DNA from: Alteraurantiacibacter aquimixticola
GTDB taxonomy: Bacteria > Pseudomonadota > Alphaproteobacteria > Sphingomonadales > Sphingomonadaceae
Length of the DNA: 64,000 nt
Assembly (NCBI RefSeq): GCF_004965515.1
Contig: NZ_SSHH01000002.1
Span: 392,840-456,839 of the forward strand
Direction: 5' to 3'
The notes under the pieces were generated by a model. The model was given only the letters and a program-made list of their open reading frames with translations, did not search any database and was not told where the DNA came from. Positions within the stretch are counted from its first letter, which is position 1. Every line of letters begins with the position of its first letter. Shown piece after piece: positions 1-7,955 of the stretch. The translations under genes were made by a program, and so were the position numbers.

Positions 1-484
1 GGCCATGGCGATTTCCACCTTCAAGGGCCTCGCCCGCCGCTTCGATATCGTCGGCACGAGCGAAAGCGGCGTGACCGTGATCGACGATTTCGGCCACAAT
101 CCGGAGAAATGCCGGGCCACGCTGAAGACGCTCAAGAGCCATCCGGGCCGCGTGATCGCCTTCTTCCAGCCGCATGGCTACGGCCCGCTGCGGCAGATGG
201 GGCATGAACTGGCCAGGACCTTCGCCGCGGAGCTGGGTGACGAGGATCTCACCATCATGTGCGACCCGGTCTATTTCGGCGGCACGGTGGACCGTTCCCA
301 GGGAACCGAGCGCATCGTCAACCTGATCCGTGAGGCCGGAGGCTTTGCCGAGCATATCCCGACCCGCGAGGCCTGCGGCAACCGCATCGTCGAGATTGCG
401 CGACCGGGTGACCGCGTGGTGGTGATGGGCGCGCGCGACGATACGCTCAGCACATTCGCGCAAGGGCTGCTGGATCGGGTGTGA
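1..484 (+). CDS. Mur ligase family protein, C-terminal part (cut by window edge)
   Basis: The frame is open from base 2, so only about the last 160 residues are visible and the true start lies outside the window. DDFGHNPEKCRATL resembles the DD-YGHHP motif of the MurC/Mpl C-terminal domain, and FFQPHGY resembles the family FQPHRY. In this family the C-terminal domain positions the incoming amino acid or peptide for ATP-driven ligation to a UDP-MurNAc-type substrate in the cytoplasm. The visible part cannot separate MurC, the recycling ligase Mpl or a divergent Mur-like enzyme. A dcw cluster does not follow, which argues against the canonical murC. The stop overlaps the GTG of the next reading frame (GTGA). 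Confidence 0.75.
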   Translation, partial: AMAISTFKGLARRFDIVGTSESGVTVIDDFGHNPEKCRATLKTLKSHPGRVIAFFQPHGYGPLRQMGHELARTFAAELGDEDLTIMCDPVYFGGTVDRSQGTERIVNLIREAGGFAEHIPTREACGNRIVEIARPGDRVVVMGARDDTLSTFAQGLLDRV

Positions 485-800
485 CCACTTACTTCAAGGC
501 ATGGGCGATAGCGGCGCTGATGACCGCCAGTTTCCTTGTCCTGCTTGCCGGCTTTTCCTAACATGGTGGATGGGGGACCAAGGTATTCCCCTCGCCGTAG
601 CGATTGCTGGCATGGGGTCCTTCGGAACCTCCTCCTTCCTGGCAACAAAATATCCGACCTGCCCCAATTGCGATGGTCCGGTGAACATGCCGAAGATGAC
701 CCATGACGGTGGCGGGCGTTTCTGGGTTGCGCCCGAAAGGCCGAGCAGGGAATGCGGCTATTGCGGTCAGGACCTGACCGTCCGGCACCGCCAATCCTAA
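481..800 (+). pseudogene. Small membrane protein with C-terminal zinc ribbon, probably frameshifted
   Basis: From GTG 481, overlapping the previous stop, a frame encodes a basic N-terminus and a clear membrane helix (AALMTASFLVLLAGF), then stops at 559-561. The next frame continues with a second hydrophobic stretch (LAVAIAGMGSF) and a zinc-ribbon-like C-terminus with two Cys pairs (CPNC, CGYC), ending at 800. One extra T in the TTTT run at 553-556 would join the two into a 106-residue protein with two membrane segments and a cytoplasmic zinc ribbon. The alternative is an independent gene starting at ATG 570 or 501. The function is not recognised. The join is an inference; the two frames and the T-run are seen directly. 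Confidence 0.45.
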
Positions 801-880
801 GATGCCCTTAACCCTAAGTCTTGGGCGCACCTTTAACCCTCATTCGTAGCCTTGTCGGAACCGATGAAGAGGTGCGCGCA

Positions 881-1177
881 ATGAAGAGTTACAGGCCGGG
901 GAGTGCGGGCATGGTGCCCGCCCAGCCGGGAACCTATCTTGCACACCTCTATTTCGACGATGCGCAGGTGGAACTGGTGAAGAGCCATGTCGTCGGCTGG
1001 CAGGTCAGCGCCGAACGCGAGCTGACCCCGCTGGTGGTCGATCCCGCCGCGGTGACCAACCAGGACTGGTTCGTGATCCAGCCCGATGGCCGCGTGGAAT
1101 GCAGCGACGGGCGCTGCTGGATCGATACCGAGACATGGATCAGCGAGGAACGACGGCGTCGGCGTGACGCTGCATGA
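881..1177 (+). CDS. Hypothetical protein, 98 residues
   Basis: The product begins MKSYRPGSAGMVPAQPGTY. ATG 881 is chosen over the upstream in-frame ATG at 821 because GAAGAGG lies at a good distance before it. There is no signal peptide or membrane segment. The body is a compact mixed-charge domain (HVVGWQVSAERELTPLV, then NQDWFVIQPDGRVECSDGRC), and the tail is Arg-rich (SEERRRRRDAA). I do not recognise the family. It stands alone between the zinc-ribbon gene and the intergenic repeat. Codon use looks like that of its neighbours, so it is probably a real native gene. Confidence 0.6.
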   Translation: MKSYRPGSAGMVPAQPGTYLAHLYFDDAQVELVKSHVVGWQVSAERELTPLVVDPAAVTNQDWFVIQPDGRVECSDGRCWIDTETWISEERRRRRDAA

Positions 1178-1186
1178 TTTGTTTTT

Positions 1187-1258
1187 CGAAGGCGCATCCG
1201 CGCCTTCGTCCTCGGTGCTAGACCCTTCGCTTCGCTACGGGGCACCTGCGGGCGGCCG
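1187..1258 (+). repeat. Intergenic repeat module 1, copy A
   Basis: A 72-base element opens with an inverted pair (CGAAGGCGC ... GCGCCTTCG) and ends in CACCTGCGGGCGGCCG. It recurs almost base for base at 29567-29638 on the opposite strand. In both places it sits on the same side of a module 2 hairpin, so the two travel as one composite unit. It is non-coding: the ORFs through it are repeat translations. Confidence 0.75.
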
Positions 1259-1307
1259 GTTGGCCTTGCGGTCGCTGCGCGACCGTGCTCCGCGACTTTA
1301 GTTCATC

Positions 1308-1399
1308 GTCATTGCGAGGAGCGAAGCGACGCGGCAATCCAGTGCTGTTGCACACAGCCGCACCGGATTGCCGCGGGGCCATTGGCCCCTCGCAATGAC
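1308..1399 (+). repeat. Intergenic palindromic repeat module 2, copy A
   Basis: This REP-like hairpin has outer arms GTCATTGCGAGG and CCTCGCAATGAC and inner arms GCGGCAATCC and GGATTGCCGC. The same outer and inner arms recur at 29453-29533 and 44182-44273 with different loops. It lies between two convergent genes, so it may also act as a transcription-ending or mRNA-stabilising structure. Confidence 0.8.
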
Positions 1400-1415
1400 G
1401 GCGTTTCGCAACAAA

Positions 1416-2396
1416 TCAATGCGCCGGACTCTCTTCCTTGTCCTCGCCAATATTCAGCACGTTGTGCAGCAGCACGGCGATGATCGCGCCTAGCACCAGC
1501 CCGACGATCGCCGAGAGCACCGCATAGGTCAGCCAGCCCAGCACGCCGCCAAACGCGCCGGTGGCATGCTCCACCCAATGCTGCGCGTCATGCGCGACAT
1601 GGGCTGGCATGGCGAAGCCCAGCTCCTCCAGCCCGTGCAGCACGATGCCGCCGCCGACCCACAACATCGCCACCGTGCCGACGACCGACAGCACCGTCAG
1701 CAGCCTGGGCATGGCGCGCAGGAGGAAACAGCCGAACTTCTTCGCCGCCTCGCTCGGCTTTTCGGCGAGGTGCAGGCCGATATCGTCCATCTTCACGATC
1801 AGCGCGACCGCGCCATAGACGACCACGGTGATCGCAATGCCCACCACCGCCAGCACGCCCGCGCGCACCAGCAGGCTTTCATCCGCCACCTCGTTCAGCG
1901 TGATCGCCATGATCTCCGCCGAGAGGATGAGGTCCGTACGGATCGCGCCCTGGGTGCGCTGCTTTTCGAATTCGACCGGATCGGTGATCTCGTCTTCCAG
2001 CGTCTTGCCGTGCTTTTCACCGCCCAGCTTCTCCATGATCTTTTCCGCCCCTTCATAGGAGAGGAAGAGGCCGCCCAGCATCAGGATGGGGATGATCGCC
2101 CATGGCAGGAACTCGCTCAGGAGCAGCGCACCGGGCAGCAGGATCAGCAGCTTGTTTATGAGGCTGCCCTTGGTGATCTTGGCGATGATCGGCAGCTCGC
2201 GATCGGGGGTTAGGCCGGTGACATAACTCGGCGTCACCGCCGCATCGTCCACTACCACGCCTGCGGCCTTGGTGCCTGCCTTGCCCGCGGCCAGGCTGAT
2301 ATCGTCCGCCACCACGGCAAGATCGTCCACCGAAGCGGCCGCCGCGCGGGCGATGACCGCAATATCGTCAAGCAGGGCGACTATGCCACTGGGCAT
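1416..2396 (-). CDS. DUF808 family inner-membrane protein (YedI-like)
   Basis: The product has 326 residues. The N-terminus (GIVALLDDIAVIARAAAASV, then DDLAVVADDISLAAGKAGTK) and the VDDAAVTPSYVTGL segment are typical of the DUF808/YedI family of integral membrane proteins of unknown function. Five or more hydrophobic segments follow, among them LLILLPGALLLSEFLPWAII, AGVLAVVGIAITVVVYGAVA and a C-terminal AIVGLVLGAIIAVLLHNVL. The length matches the family. The start at 2396 is the first methionine and gives the expected N-terminus. It stands alone, convergent with the gene upstream across the repeat. Confidence 0.85.
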   Translation of the reverse strand: MPSGIVALLDDIAVIARAAAASVDDLAVVADDISLAAGKAGTKAAGVVVDDAAVTPSYVTGLTPDRELPIIAKITKGSLINKLLILLPGALLLSEFLPWAIIPILMLGGLFLSYEGAEKIMEKLGGEKHGKTLEDEITDPVEFEKQRTQGAIRTDLILSAEIMAITLNEVADESLLVRAGVLAVVGIAITVVVYGAVALIVKMDDIGLHLAEKPSEAAKKFGCFLLRAMPRLLTVLSVVGTVAMLWVGGGIVLHGLEELGFAMPAHVAHDAQHWVEHATGAFGGVLGWLTYAVLSAIVGLVLGAIIAVLLHNVLNIGEDKEESPAH

Positions 2397-2472
2397 GTTC
2401 TATCCTCTTCTGGCTGAAATGATCCGGGTGCCAGCTTTGCCGGTTAAACGCCGTTCCGGCAAGGCGATGCGG

Positions 2473-2997
2473 TCACTTTGCCCGATAGACGGTGATCACC
2501 ACATGCGGCTCGCTGGCGGCGGGATCGAAGCCGATCGTGCCGATGAAGCCGCCCTGCCCCAGCCATTCATACTTGCCGAGCGGCGGCTCGAACACCGGGC
2601 TGGTGCGCGCGGGGCGCGGGTTGCCGTCCGCATCGGGCGGGCAGAGCGTACCGGCATTGACGATATTGATCACCGCCCCGTCATCGGTGCGCAGGAAGTA
2701 GTCGGCGATGATCTGGGTACAGCCATCCCCGCGGTCGAGCTGCCAGTCCCAGCCCATGGGCAGCACCTCTCCGCGCATCTCCGGCCCTTCGAAGCTGCCG
2801 CCGGTGATCGGGATCAGCCGCCGATTGCCGCGCGCGGTTTCGCCGATAGTCAGCGGCGCGCCGATATTGACGCGGGAGACATAGACCAGTTCGAGCTCCG
2901 GATACTCCTCGGCAATCCGCTCGCGCGCCGATTCCTGCGCCGATGCCGGTGCGGCCAGCACCAGTGCGGCGGCTGTGGCGATGATGATACGCTGCAT
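2473..2997 (-). CDS. Secreted DUF3237-like protein
   Basis: The product has 174 residues with a cleavable signal peptide (MQRIIIATAAALVLAAPASA, cut likely before QE). The mature part (LVYVSRVNIGAPLTIGET, RLIPITGGSFEGPEMRGEVL, GWDWQLDRGDG, LRTDDGAVINIVNAG) carries the beta-barrel signature of DUF3237, a family of unknown function. Most DUF3237 proteins are cytoplasmic; this one should be periplasmic. Nothing in the context points to a substrate. Confidence 0.8.
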   Translation of the reverse strand: MQRIIIATAAALVLAAPASAQESARERIAEEYPELELVYVSRVNIGAPLTIGETARGNRRLIPITGGSFEGPEMRGEVLPMGWDWQLDRGDGCTQIIADYFLRTDDGAVINIVNAGTLCPPDADGNPRPARTSPVFEPPLGKYEWLGQGGFIGTIGFDPAASEPHVVITVYRAK

Positions 2998-3190
2998 GAA
3001 ACTCCCCCTGACCTGCTTCTTCCTGTGCTAGCTATGCTTGCATTATCGGGCAATTGGTCTATGTGCGCCGCTTCCGCGGGGAATGCGCCTTATGGACGGC
3101 TGCCGTGGAAACCCAAGAAAGCCGGAGGGGCCGCCTGCGATCCGCGCGGGATGTGTCAGCGATCGGCATGGAAATGAAAGGAAGCGTGAC

Positions 3191-3556
3191 ATGGCTCTTT
3201 ATGAGCATGTGTTTCTCGCGCGCCAGGATCTGAGTCAGGCTCAGGTGGACGCGCTGGCTGCCGGCGCCACGGAAATCGTGGAAGCCAATGGCGGCAAGGT
3301 CACCAAGACCGAAACCTGGGGCCTGAAGTCCCTCGCCTACAAGATCGACCGCAACCGCAAGGCCCATTTCGTGATGTTGAACATCGACGGACCGGGTTCG
3401 CTGGTGTCCGAGCTTGAGCGCCAGAACCGCATCAACGAAGACGTGATCCGCTGGCTCACCATCGCCGTGGAAGAGCATGAAGAAGGCCCGTCTGCGATGA
3501 TGCGCAAGAACGACCGCGAGCGTAAGCGCCGTGGCGACCGTGGAGGGAACGACTGA
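3191..3556 (+). CDS. rpsF: 30S ribosomal protein S6
   Basis: The product has 121 residues and starts [17 protein letters not shown]6 pairs with S18 on the platform of the small ribosomal subunit. ATG 3191 is chosen over the far upstream in-frame start because it gives the family N-terminus and has GGAAG eight bases before it. The C-terminus is a basic tail ([19 protein letters not shown]), longer than in minimal S6 proteins and common in alphaproteobacteria. It is the first gene of rpsF-rpsR-rplI; its TGA overlaps the rpsR ATG by one base. The non-coding leader of about 190 bases could hold S6:S18 autoregulation, but I cannot verify a structure. Confidence 0.97.
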   Translation: MALYEHVFLARQDLSQAQVDALAAGATEIVEANGGKVTKTETWGLKSLAYKIDRNRKAHFVMLNIDGPGSLVSELERQNRINEDVIRWLTIAVEEHEEGPSAMMRKNDRERKRRGDRGGND

Positions 3557-3780
3557 TGGCTCGTGCATTTTTCCGTCGTCGCAAGTCCTGCCCCTTTGCC
3601 GGCAAGGACGCGCCGAAGATCGATTACAAGGACGTGCGCCTGCTGCAGGGCTTCATGTCCGAGCGTGGCAAGATCGTGCCCAGCCGCATCACCGCCGTTT
3701 CCGCCAAGAAGCAGCGTGAACTGGCCAAGGCCATCAAGCGCGCCCGCACGATCGGCCTGCTGCCGTACATCGTGAAGTAA
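3556..3780 (+). CDS. rpsR: 30S ribosomal protein S18
   Basis: The product has 74 residues, the standard length for S18. It begins [20 protein letters not shown] and carries the conserved [28 protein letters not shown] and [12 protein letters not shown] segments. It binds S6 and 16S rRNA in the 30S platform. The ATG shares a base with the rpsF stop, which implies translational coupling and matched production of the two partners. It is followed after 15 bases by rplI, with GAGGAG before the rplI start. Confidence 0.98.
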   Translation: MARAFFRRRKSCPFAGKDAPKIDYKDVRLLQGFMSERGKIVPSRITAVSAKKQRELAKAIKRARTIGLLPYIVK

Positions 3781-3795
3781 GAGGAGTATCGACAA

Positions 3796-4434
3796 ATGGA
3801 TATCATTCTCCTCGAACGTATCGAGAAGCTCGGCACCATCGGTGACGTGGTTTCCGTGCGCGACGGCTATGCCCGCAACTTCCTGCTCCCGCAGAAGAAG
3901 GCACTGCGCGCGAACGAAGCCAACAAGAAGGTCTTCGAAGCCAATCGCGACCGTCTGGAAGCCGAAAACGCCGAAAAGCGTACCGAAGCTGAAAAGCAGG
4001 GCGATAAGGTTGCCGGTGAAGAGATCGTGCTGATCCGCGCCGCTTCCAATGCCGGCCAGCTCTATGGTTCGGTCAACGTCCGCGACGTGGCCGAGGCACT
4101 GACCGCCAAGGGTCATGACGTCGACAAGAAGCAGGTCATCATGGGCGCGCCCATCAAGACCATCGGCATGTTCGACGTCACCATCGCCCTGCACCCCGAG
4201 GTGCATGTGACGGTGAAGGCCAATGTCGCCCGTTCGGACGACGAAGCCGAGCTGCAGAGCCAGGGCGTCGACATCCTTGCCCAGGCTGCCGAGGAAGAGC
4301 GTTCGGAATCCGAAGGCTTCACCGAAGCCCTCGATCCGGATCGCGAGCTTGGCGAACTGCCGGCCGCTGAAGGCGAAGAAGCTGCCGAGGCTCCGGCCGA
4401 GGAAGCTGGCGAAGAGGAACAGGGCGAAGCCTGA
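3796..4434 (+). CDS. rplI: 50S ribosomal protein L9
   Basis: The product has 212 residues. The N-terminal RNA-binding domain is clear (MDIILLERIEKLGTIGDVVS, VRDGYARNFLLPQKKALRA), followed by the long connecting helix and the C-terminal domain (GQLYGSVNVRDVAEAL, IKTIGMFDVTIALHPEVHVTV). L9 stabilises the L1-stalk base of the 50S subunit. Typical L9 is about 150 residues; the extra 50 or so here are an acidic Glu/Ala/Pro tail (for example EEAAEAPAEEAGEEEQGEA), seen in some sphingomonads. It is the last gene of the operon, with a strong terminator 21 bases after the stop. Confidence 0.97.
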   Translation: MDIILLERIEKLGTIGDVVSVRDGYARNFLLPQKKALRANEANKKVFEANRDRLEAENAEKRTEAEKQGDKVAGEEIVLIRAASNAGQLYGSVNVRDVAEALTAKGHDVDKKQVIMGAPIKTIGMFDVTIALHPEVHVTVKANVARSDDEAELQSQGVDILAQAAEEERSESEGFTEALDPDRELGELPAAEGEEAAEAPAEEAGEEEQGEA

Positions 4435-4454
4435 TCCCTCCCGTCACCTGACAA

Positions 4455-4493
4455 GAAAAAGGGCGCCATCCTCACGGATCGGCGCCCTTTTTC
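4455..4493. terminator. Bidirectional intrinsic terminator between rplI and the beta-propeller gene
   Basis: A perfect 12-base-pair stem, AAAAAGGGCGCC at 4456-4467 with GGCGCCCTTTTT at 4481-4492, encloses a loop that can itself pair ATC with GAT. The A-run on one side and T-run on the other make it usable from both strands. It ends rpsF-rpsR-rplI and the convergent gene at 4509. Confidence 0.92.
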
Positions 4494-4508
4494 TTTCGCC
4501 CCCCAAAT

Positions 4509-5507
4509 TCAGTCGATCACCGCCAGCCCGTCACCACCCGGCCCGGACGGCAGGCGGCGCAGCACTTCGCCGCTGGCGAAGTCGATCTCGGCAATCTCGT
4601 CATTGGCGGTCTCGGCGACATAGAGCCGCTCGCCATCGGGGCTGAAGACCAGCGTCACCTGCGCCGCTTCGCTGCTGCCCGAAACGGGGATCGTGCGCGT
4701 GACCGTATTGGTCGCCACCTCGATCACGCTGAGGTCGCCCGTGCCGAAATTGGAAGTCACCACGAACTCGCCGCCCGGATGCGCGGCTATACGGATCGGC
4801 ACATCGCCGACATGGATCGTGGCGACCAGCTCCAGGCTTAGGGCATCGAGGCGATAGACCCGGTCGGCTGTGTTGGAAGAGACCCACACGGTATCGCCAT
4901 CGGGAGAGAGCGCGAGCCCCTCGATCTGGTCACCGACGGCGCGGCGCATGGCCTCGATCCCCTGGACGAGGTCGTAGCGCACGACCGTTCCGGCGGAGAT
5001 GATCGTGCCCCACGCCATCGTGCCGGCATCGTTCACCGCAACCATATGCGGTCCTTCGCCGCCCATGCCGGTCTCGGTCAGGCCCGGCTCCTCGCCTTCC
5101 TTCAACTCGATCAGGAAAGCCGAGCCGCGCCCTTCGGCACCTGCCAGGATCCGGTCATCGGCGAACCATTGCGCGCTGTGTACCCGTGCCTCGGCCCCCA
5201 GGTCGATTTCGAAGGCCGGTTCGAATTCATCGATCGCAAAGGCCTGCACCTGAGTGCCCGAATAGCAGGCAACCAGAACATGCTCATTGTCAGGTGACAC
5301 GGTCAGCTCATGTGGATTCTCGCAGGTTCGCACCCGATCGGTCTCGCGCCCGCTGGCAAGGTCGACACGCGACAGGCTGGCCCCGCGCTTGTTGGCGACG
5401 ATCAGCGTGCCAGTAATCTCCCGCGCCTCTGCCGCGCCCGACCCGTCGCCAGCGCCCGAACAGCCCGTACAGGCGAGTGCGAGCACCGTTGCCCTAAGAT
5501 ATTTCAC
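4509..5507 (-). CDS. YncE-like beta-propeller lipoprotein
   Basis: The product has 332 residues. The N-terminus MKYLRATVLALACTGCSG is a lipoprotein-type signal peptide, with C13 or C16 as candidate lipidation sites. The rest is built of repeats of about 40 residues with the pattern LSPDGDTVWVSSN and FSPDGERLYVAETANDEI, typical of seven-bladed YVTN/YncE propellers. Such proteins usually act as periplasmic binding or scaffold modules; no catalytic site is visible. It is convergent with rplI. The gene upstream on the same strand is about 90 bases away, so it may have its own promoter. Confidence 0.85.
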   Translation of the reverse strand: MKYLRATVLALACTGCSGAGDGSGAAEAREITGTLIVANKRGASLSRVDLASGRETDRVRTCENPHELTVSPDNEHVLVACYSGTQVQAFAIDEFEPAFEIDLGAEARVHSAQWFADDRILAGAEGRGSAFLIELKEGEEPGLTETGMGGEGPHMVAVNDAGTMAWGTIISAGTVVRYDLVQGIEAMRRAVGDQIEGLALSPDGDTVWVSSNTADRVYRLDALSLELVATIHVGDVPIRIAAHPGGEFVVTSNFGTGDLSVIEVATNTVTRTIPVSGSSEAAQVTLVFSPDGERLYVAETANDEIAEIDFASGEVLRRLPSGPGGDGLAVID

Positions 5508-5600
5508 GAATCATCCCTCCACCACCAGACGCTTCGTCCCACAGCATCGGTAAATGGAGTGTGTAGGAAATTTCCCAGCCTCTCTCGACAAGGGGCATGG

Positions 5601-6347
5601 TCAGTCCGACAGGAAGTTAACGATCGCCTCGCCCATAGCCGCTTCGGTGACGCTGCTCATATGGGTGCCCGGCACCAGCTGCAGCCGCGCATCAGGCAAG
5701 GCCTCCGCCAATGCATGGGGAGAGCCATTGTCGCGGTCATCCTCGCCGCACAGGACCAGCGTGGGCATGGTGATGCGGGCGACATCCTCGCGCGCGATTT
5801 CGTCCAGGGCCAGCAACAGGTGCCGCGCTGCCACGCGATCCACATTCATCGTCTTCATGAAGCTGACCGCCATGAAGGCACGATCGCCCCGCTTGACCTC
5901 GTCGAAACGGTCGATCGCATCGATGAAGAAGGCAGCGCGCGCCTGCCAGTTGTCGAGGCTTTCGAGGCCCATGCCGGCGAGCACCAGCCGGCGCGGCCTC
6001 ACCCCCGCGATTACGCTGGCAGCCGCCGTTCGCCCACCCATGGAGAAGCCGACCAGGTCGAAATCGTCGAGCTCCAGCGCGGCGATCACCGCTTTCACAT
6101 CGCGCACCAGCACATCGGGAGGATAGGCGCTCGCCTCATGCGGCTTGCCGCTGTCGCCATGCGCGCGATGGTCGGGCATGATCGCCTCGAACCCGGCATC
6201 GGCGAGGCGCTGGGCATGGCCGAACTTGATCCAGTTCATGTGCGCGCTGGAGAAAAGGCCGTGCAGCAGCAGCACCGGTCGCCCCGTCCCCATGCGGTGC
6301 ACGGCGATGGGGGTGCCATCGAAGCTGGCGATGGTCTGGGTATTCAT
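5601..6347 (-). CDS. Alpha/beta-hydrolase
   Basis: The product has 248 residues if it starts at ATG 6347. That start overlaps the stop of the upstream gene (ATGA) and is preferred over an in-frame ATG eight codons earlier, which lies inside that gene. The fold is shown by VLLLHGLFSS (oxyanion region), the nucleophile elbow GFSMGG with Ser near residue 102, an acidic residue in LCGEDDRDN and the final His in LVPGTHMSSV. PDHRAHGDSG is typical of family members that hydrolyse esters or cleave C-C bonds. No signal peptide, so cytoplasmic. The substrate is unknown. Translational coupling to the secreted protein upstream suggests a shared process. Confidence 0.88.
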   Translation of the reverse strand: MNTQTIASFDGTPIAVHRMGTGRPVLLLHGLFSSAHMNWIKFGHAQRLADAGFEAIMPDHRAHGDSGKPHEASAYPPDVLVRDVKAVIAALELDDFDLVGFSMGGRTAAASVIAGVRPRRLVLAGMGLESLDNWQARAAFFIDAIDRFDEVKRGDRAFMAVSFMKTMNVDRVAARHLLLALDEIAREDVARITMPTLVLCGEDDRDNGSPHALAEALPDARLQLVPGTHMSSVTEAAMGEAIVNFLSD

Positions 6348-7354
6348 TGCGATCCGTTTTCCTGCAGCCATGGAGCCTCGATAGTCCAGAAGATCACGTC
6401 GACGCCGAGATGGTCCTGCGCATAGGCAGTGATCGCCGCGCGGGTGAAAGGCTCGCCGGTCTGCGGATCGATATAGGTCAGCGTCGGCTGCTGCACCGCC
6501 ATCGCCACCAGCGGCAGGCGCTCGCGATAGGCGTTGAAGAACGGGTAGGAGTTCTTCTCCTGCGCACGGCGATGCGGGACGATGTCCGGTCCGCCGAGGC
6601 CGATCTGCCGCTCCTCCGCCATGGCGAAGATACGGCCCATATAGTCGTGGTCGTTATCCCATTCGCAGGGCCAGAAATTGACATATTGCACCACGGGAGA
6701 AGCGGCGAAGGCCTGCCTTGCATGAGCGAGGTTTTCCATCGTCGCAGCGAAATAGCTATCGCAGCTGAAGCCGGGCGGCGGATTGTCGAGATCGAGATCG
6801 GTGGAGGTTTCGGGCAGGTTGATCCCGGCGATGCGTCCGTCAAAACGCTCGGCCAGCGCATCTAGCAGCGCCTGGAAGCGCGCGCGCAGGGCGGGCTGCC
6901 ACTGCATCGCCACCCAGCCCGAACCGTCCGGGCCCTCGCCCGCCGTGTCGGCCTGCCGCGCGAGGCCGCCGGCATAGATCTCCTCCTCGAGCAGGTAATC
7001 GGGAAGCCAGCGCGCCTGCGGCAGGAAAAAGCGGTCCTGCAGCTGGACGAAGAGCTCACGGTCGAACGCTTCGAGCGTGGCAAGATCGCGCTCGATCGCC
7101 GCGAAATCATACTCGCCCTCGCTCGGCTCCAGGCCGCGCCAATTATAGACCACCTGCGCCCCCTCGATATCCTCCCGCTGGAGCAACGCGGCGTGGTCCT
7201 CCGGATCATCGCCGCCGAGGAAGAGGAAATTGCGCGGGGCCTCCTGCGCGAAAGAAATCACAGGGAAGGTGGAGATCGACAGGAGCGCCAGCGTGGCTAG
7301 TCCGATAGCTCTCAGGATACCAGCGAGGCTCCTTCCGGGACTGGGGGCTCGCAT
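6344..7354 (-). CDS. Secreted barrel-like protein, possibly glycosidase-related
   Basis: The product has 336 residues from ATG 7354 (MRAPSPGRSLAG); this start lies just after the stop of the upstream gene at 7363. A signal peptide or anchor (GLATLALLSISTFPVISFAQ) precedes NFLFLGGDDPEDH. The pattern YNWRGLEPSEGEYDF is the hallmark of TIM-barrel glycosidases of the GH5/GH42 type, where W-x(3)-EP-x-EG-x-YDF opens the barrel. Later stretches (GINLPETSTDLD, VQYVNFWPCEWDND, GVDVIFWTIEAPWL) fit barrel strands and may carry acidic catalytic residues. I cannot assign a substrate. It overlaps the hydrolase gene downstream by four bases. Confidence 0.65.
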   Translation of the reverse strand: MRAPSPGRSLAGILRAIGLATLALLSISTFPVISFAQEAPRNFLFLGGDDPEDHAALLQREDIEGAQVVYNWRGLEPSEGEYDFAAIERDLATLEAFDRELFVQLQDRFFLPQARWLPDYLLEEEIYAGGLARQADTAGEGPDGSGWVAMQWQPALRARFQALLDALAERFDGRIAGINLPETSTDLDLDNPPPGFSCDSYFAATMENLAHARQAFAASPVVQYVNFWPCEWDNDHDYMGRIFAMAEERQIGLGGPDIVPHRRAQEKNSYPFFNAYRERLPLVAMAVQQPTLTYIDPQTGEPFTRAAITAYAQDHLGVDVIFWTIEAPWLQENGSQ

Positions 7355-7362
7355 GGGCACAA

Positions 7363-7950
7363 TCACCGGAAGATGCAGTTGGTCCCGGCCCACAGCGCCT
7401 CGACCGCGGCATCATCCCCCTCGCCCGCGAAGAGGCCGGAGATGATGGGGCCAGCGGGATCGCCAATGGTGAATTCCTCGCCCAGCGTGCTGTCTTCCTC
7501 CAGCATTACGCCGTCCGCCGCCAGCATCGCGCTGCGCGAGTCCGCAGGCGTATAGGGCGCGCGAGCGAACCAGCCGACGAAACGGTCATCCTCGTTGAAA
7601 GTCAGCGATAGGCCTGCGTATTCGGTCACAGCAAGCGGGCCACCGGGGCATTCTTCGTACTCCTGGCGCGAGAGGACATCGCCCAGCACACCGGCGAGCG
7701 TGGCCTCGGTCGCTTCACGCAGGCTGCCGAAGGGGACTTCCAGCGTCTCGTCGCCATCCTGCGCGGGCACCGTGATGCCCGATGCCTGCAGGTCGATCAT
7801 GTCCTTGGGGCCGAGGCTAGCCTCGTCGGCGGCCACAGCGTCGGAGACAGCTGCTTCGCCGTCAGGCTCCGCGCCGGATGCTCCCCCCTCCCCGCTTTGC
7901 CCGCAGGCTGCGAGCAGTAGGACGGGGAGGAGCAATCCGGCGTGGCGCAT
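7363..7950 (-). CDS. Putative lipoprotein, unknown function
   Basis: The product has 195 residues. MRHAGLLLPVLLLAACGQSG is a textbook lipoprotein signal with lipobox LAAC and C16 as the lipidation site. A low-complexity Gly/Ala/Asp linker follows, then a globular domain (LEVPFGSLREATEATLAGVL, EYEECPGGPLAVTEYAGL, FVGWFARAP) with three cysteines, the last near the end (AGTNCIF). I do not recognise the family. It follows asd by five bases on the same strand, so it is probably cotranscribed with it. Confidence 0.75.
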   Translation of the reverse strand: MRHAGLLLPVLLLAACGQSGEGGASGAEPDGEAAVSDAVAADEASLGPKDMIDLQASGITVPAQDGDETLEVPFGSLREATEATLAGVLGDVLSRQEYEECPGGPLAVTEYAGLSLTFNEDDRFVGWFARAPYTPADSRSAMLAADGVMLEEDSTLGEEFTIGDPAGPIISGLFAGEGDDAAVEALWAGTNCIFR

Positions 7951-7955
7951 GAGGT

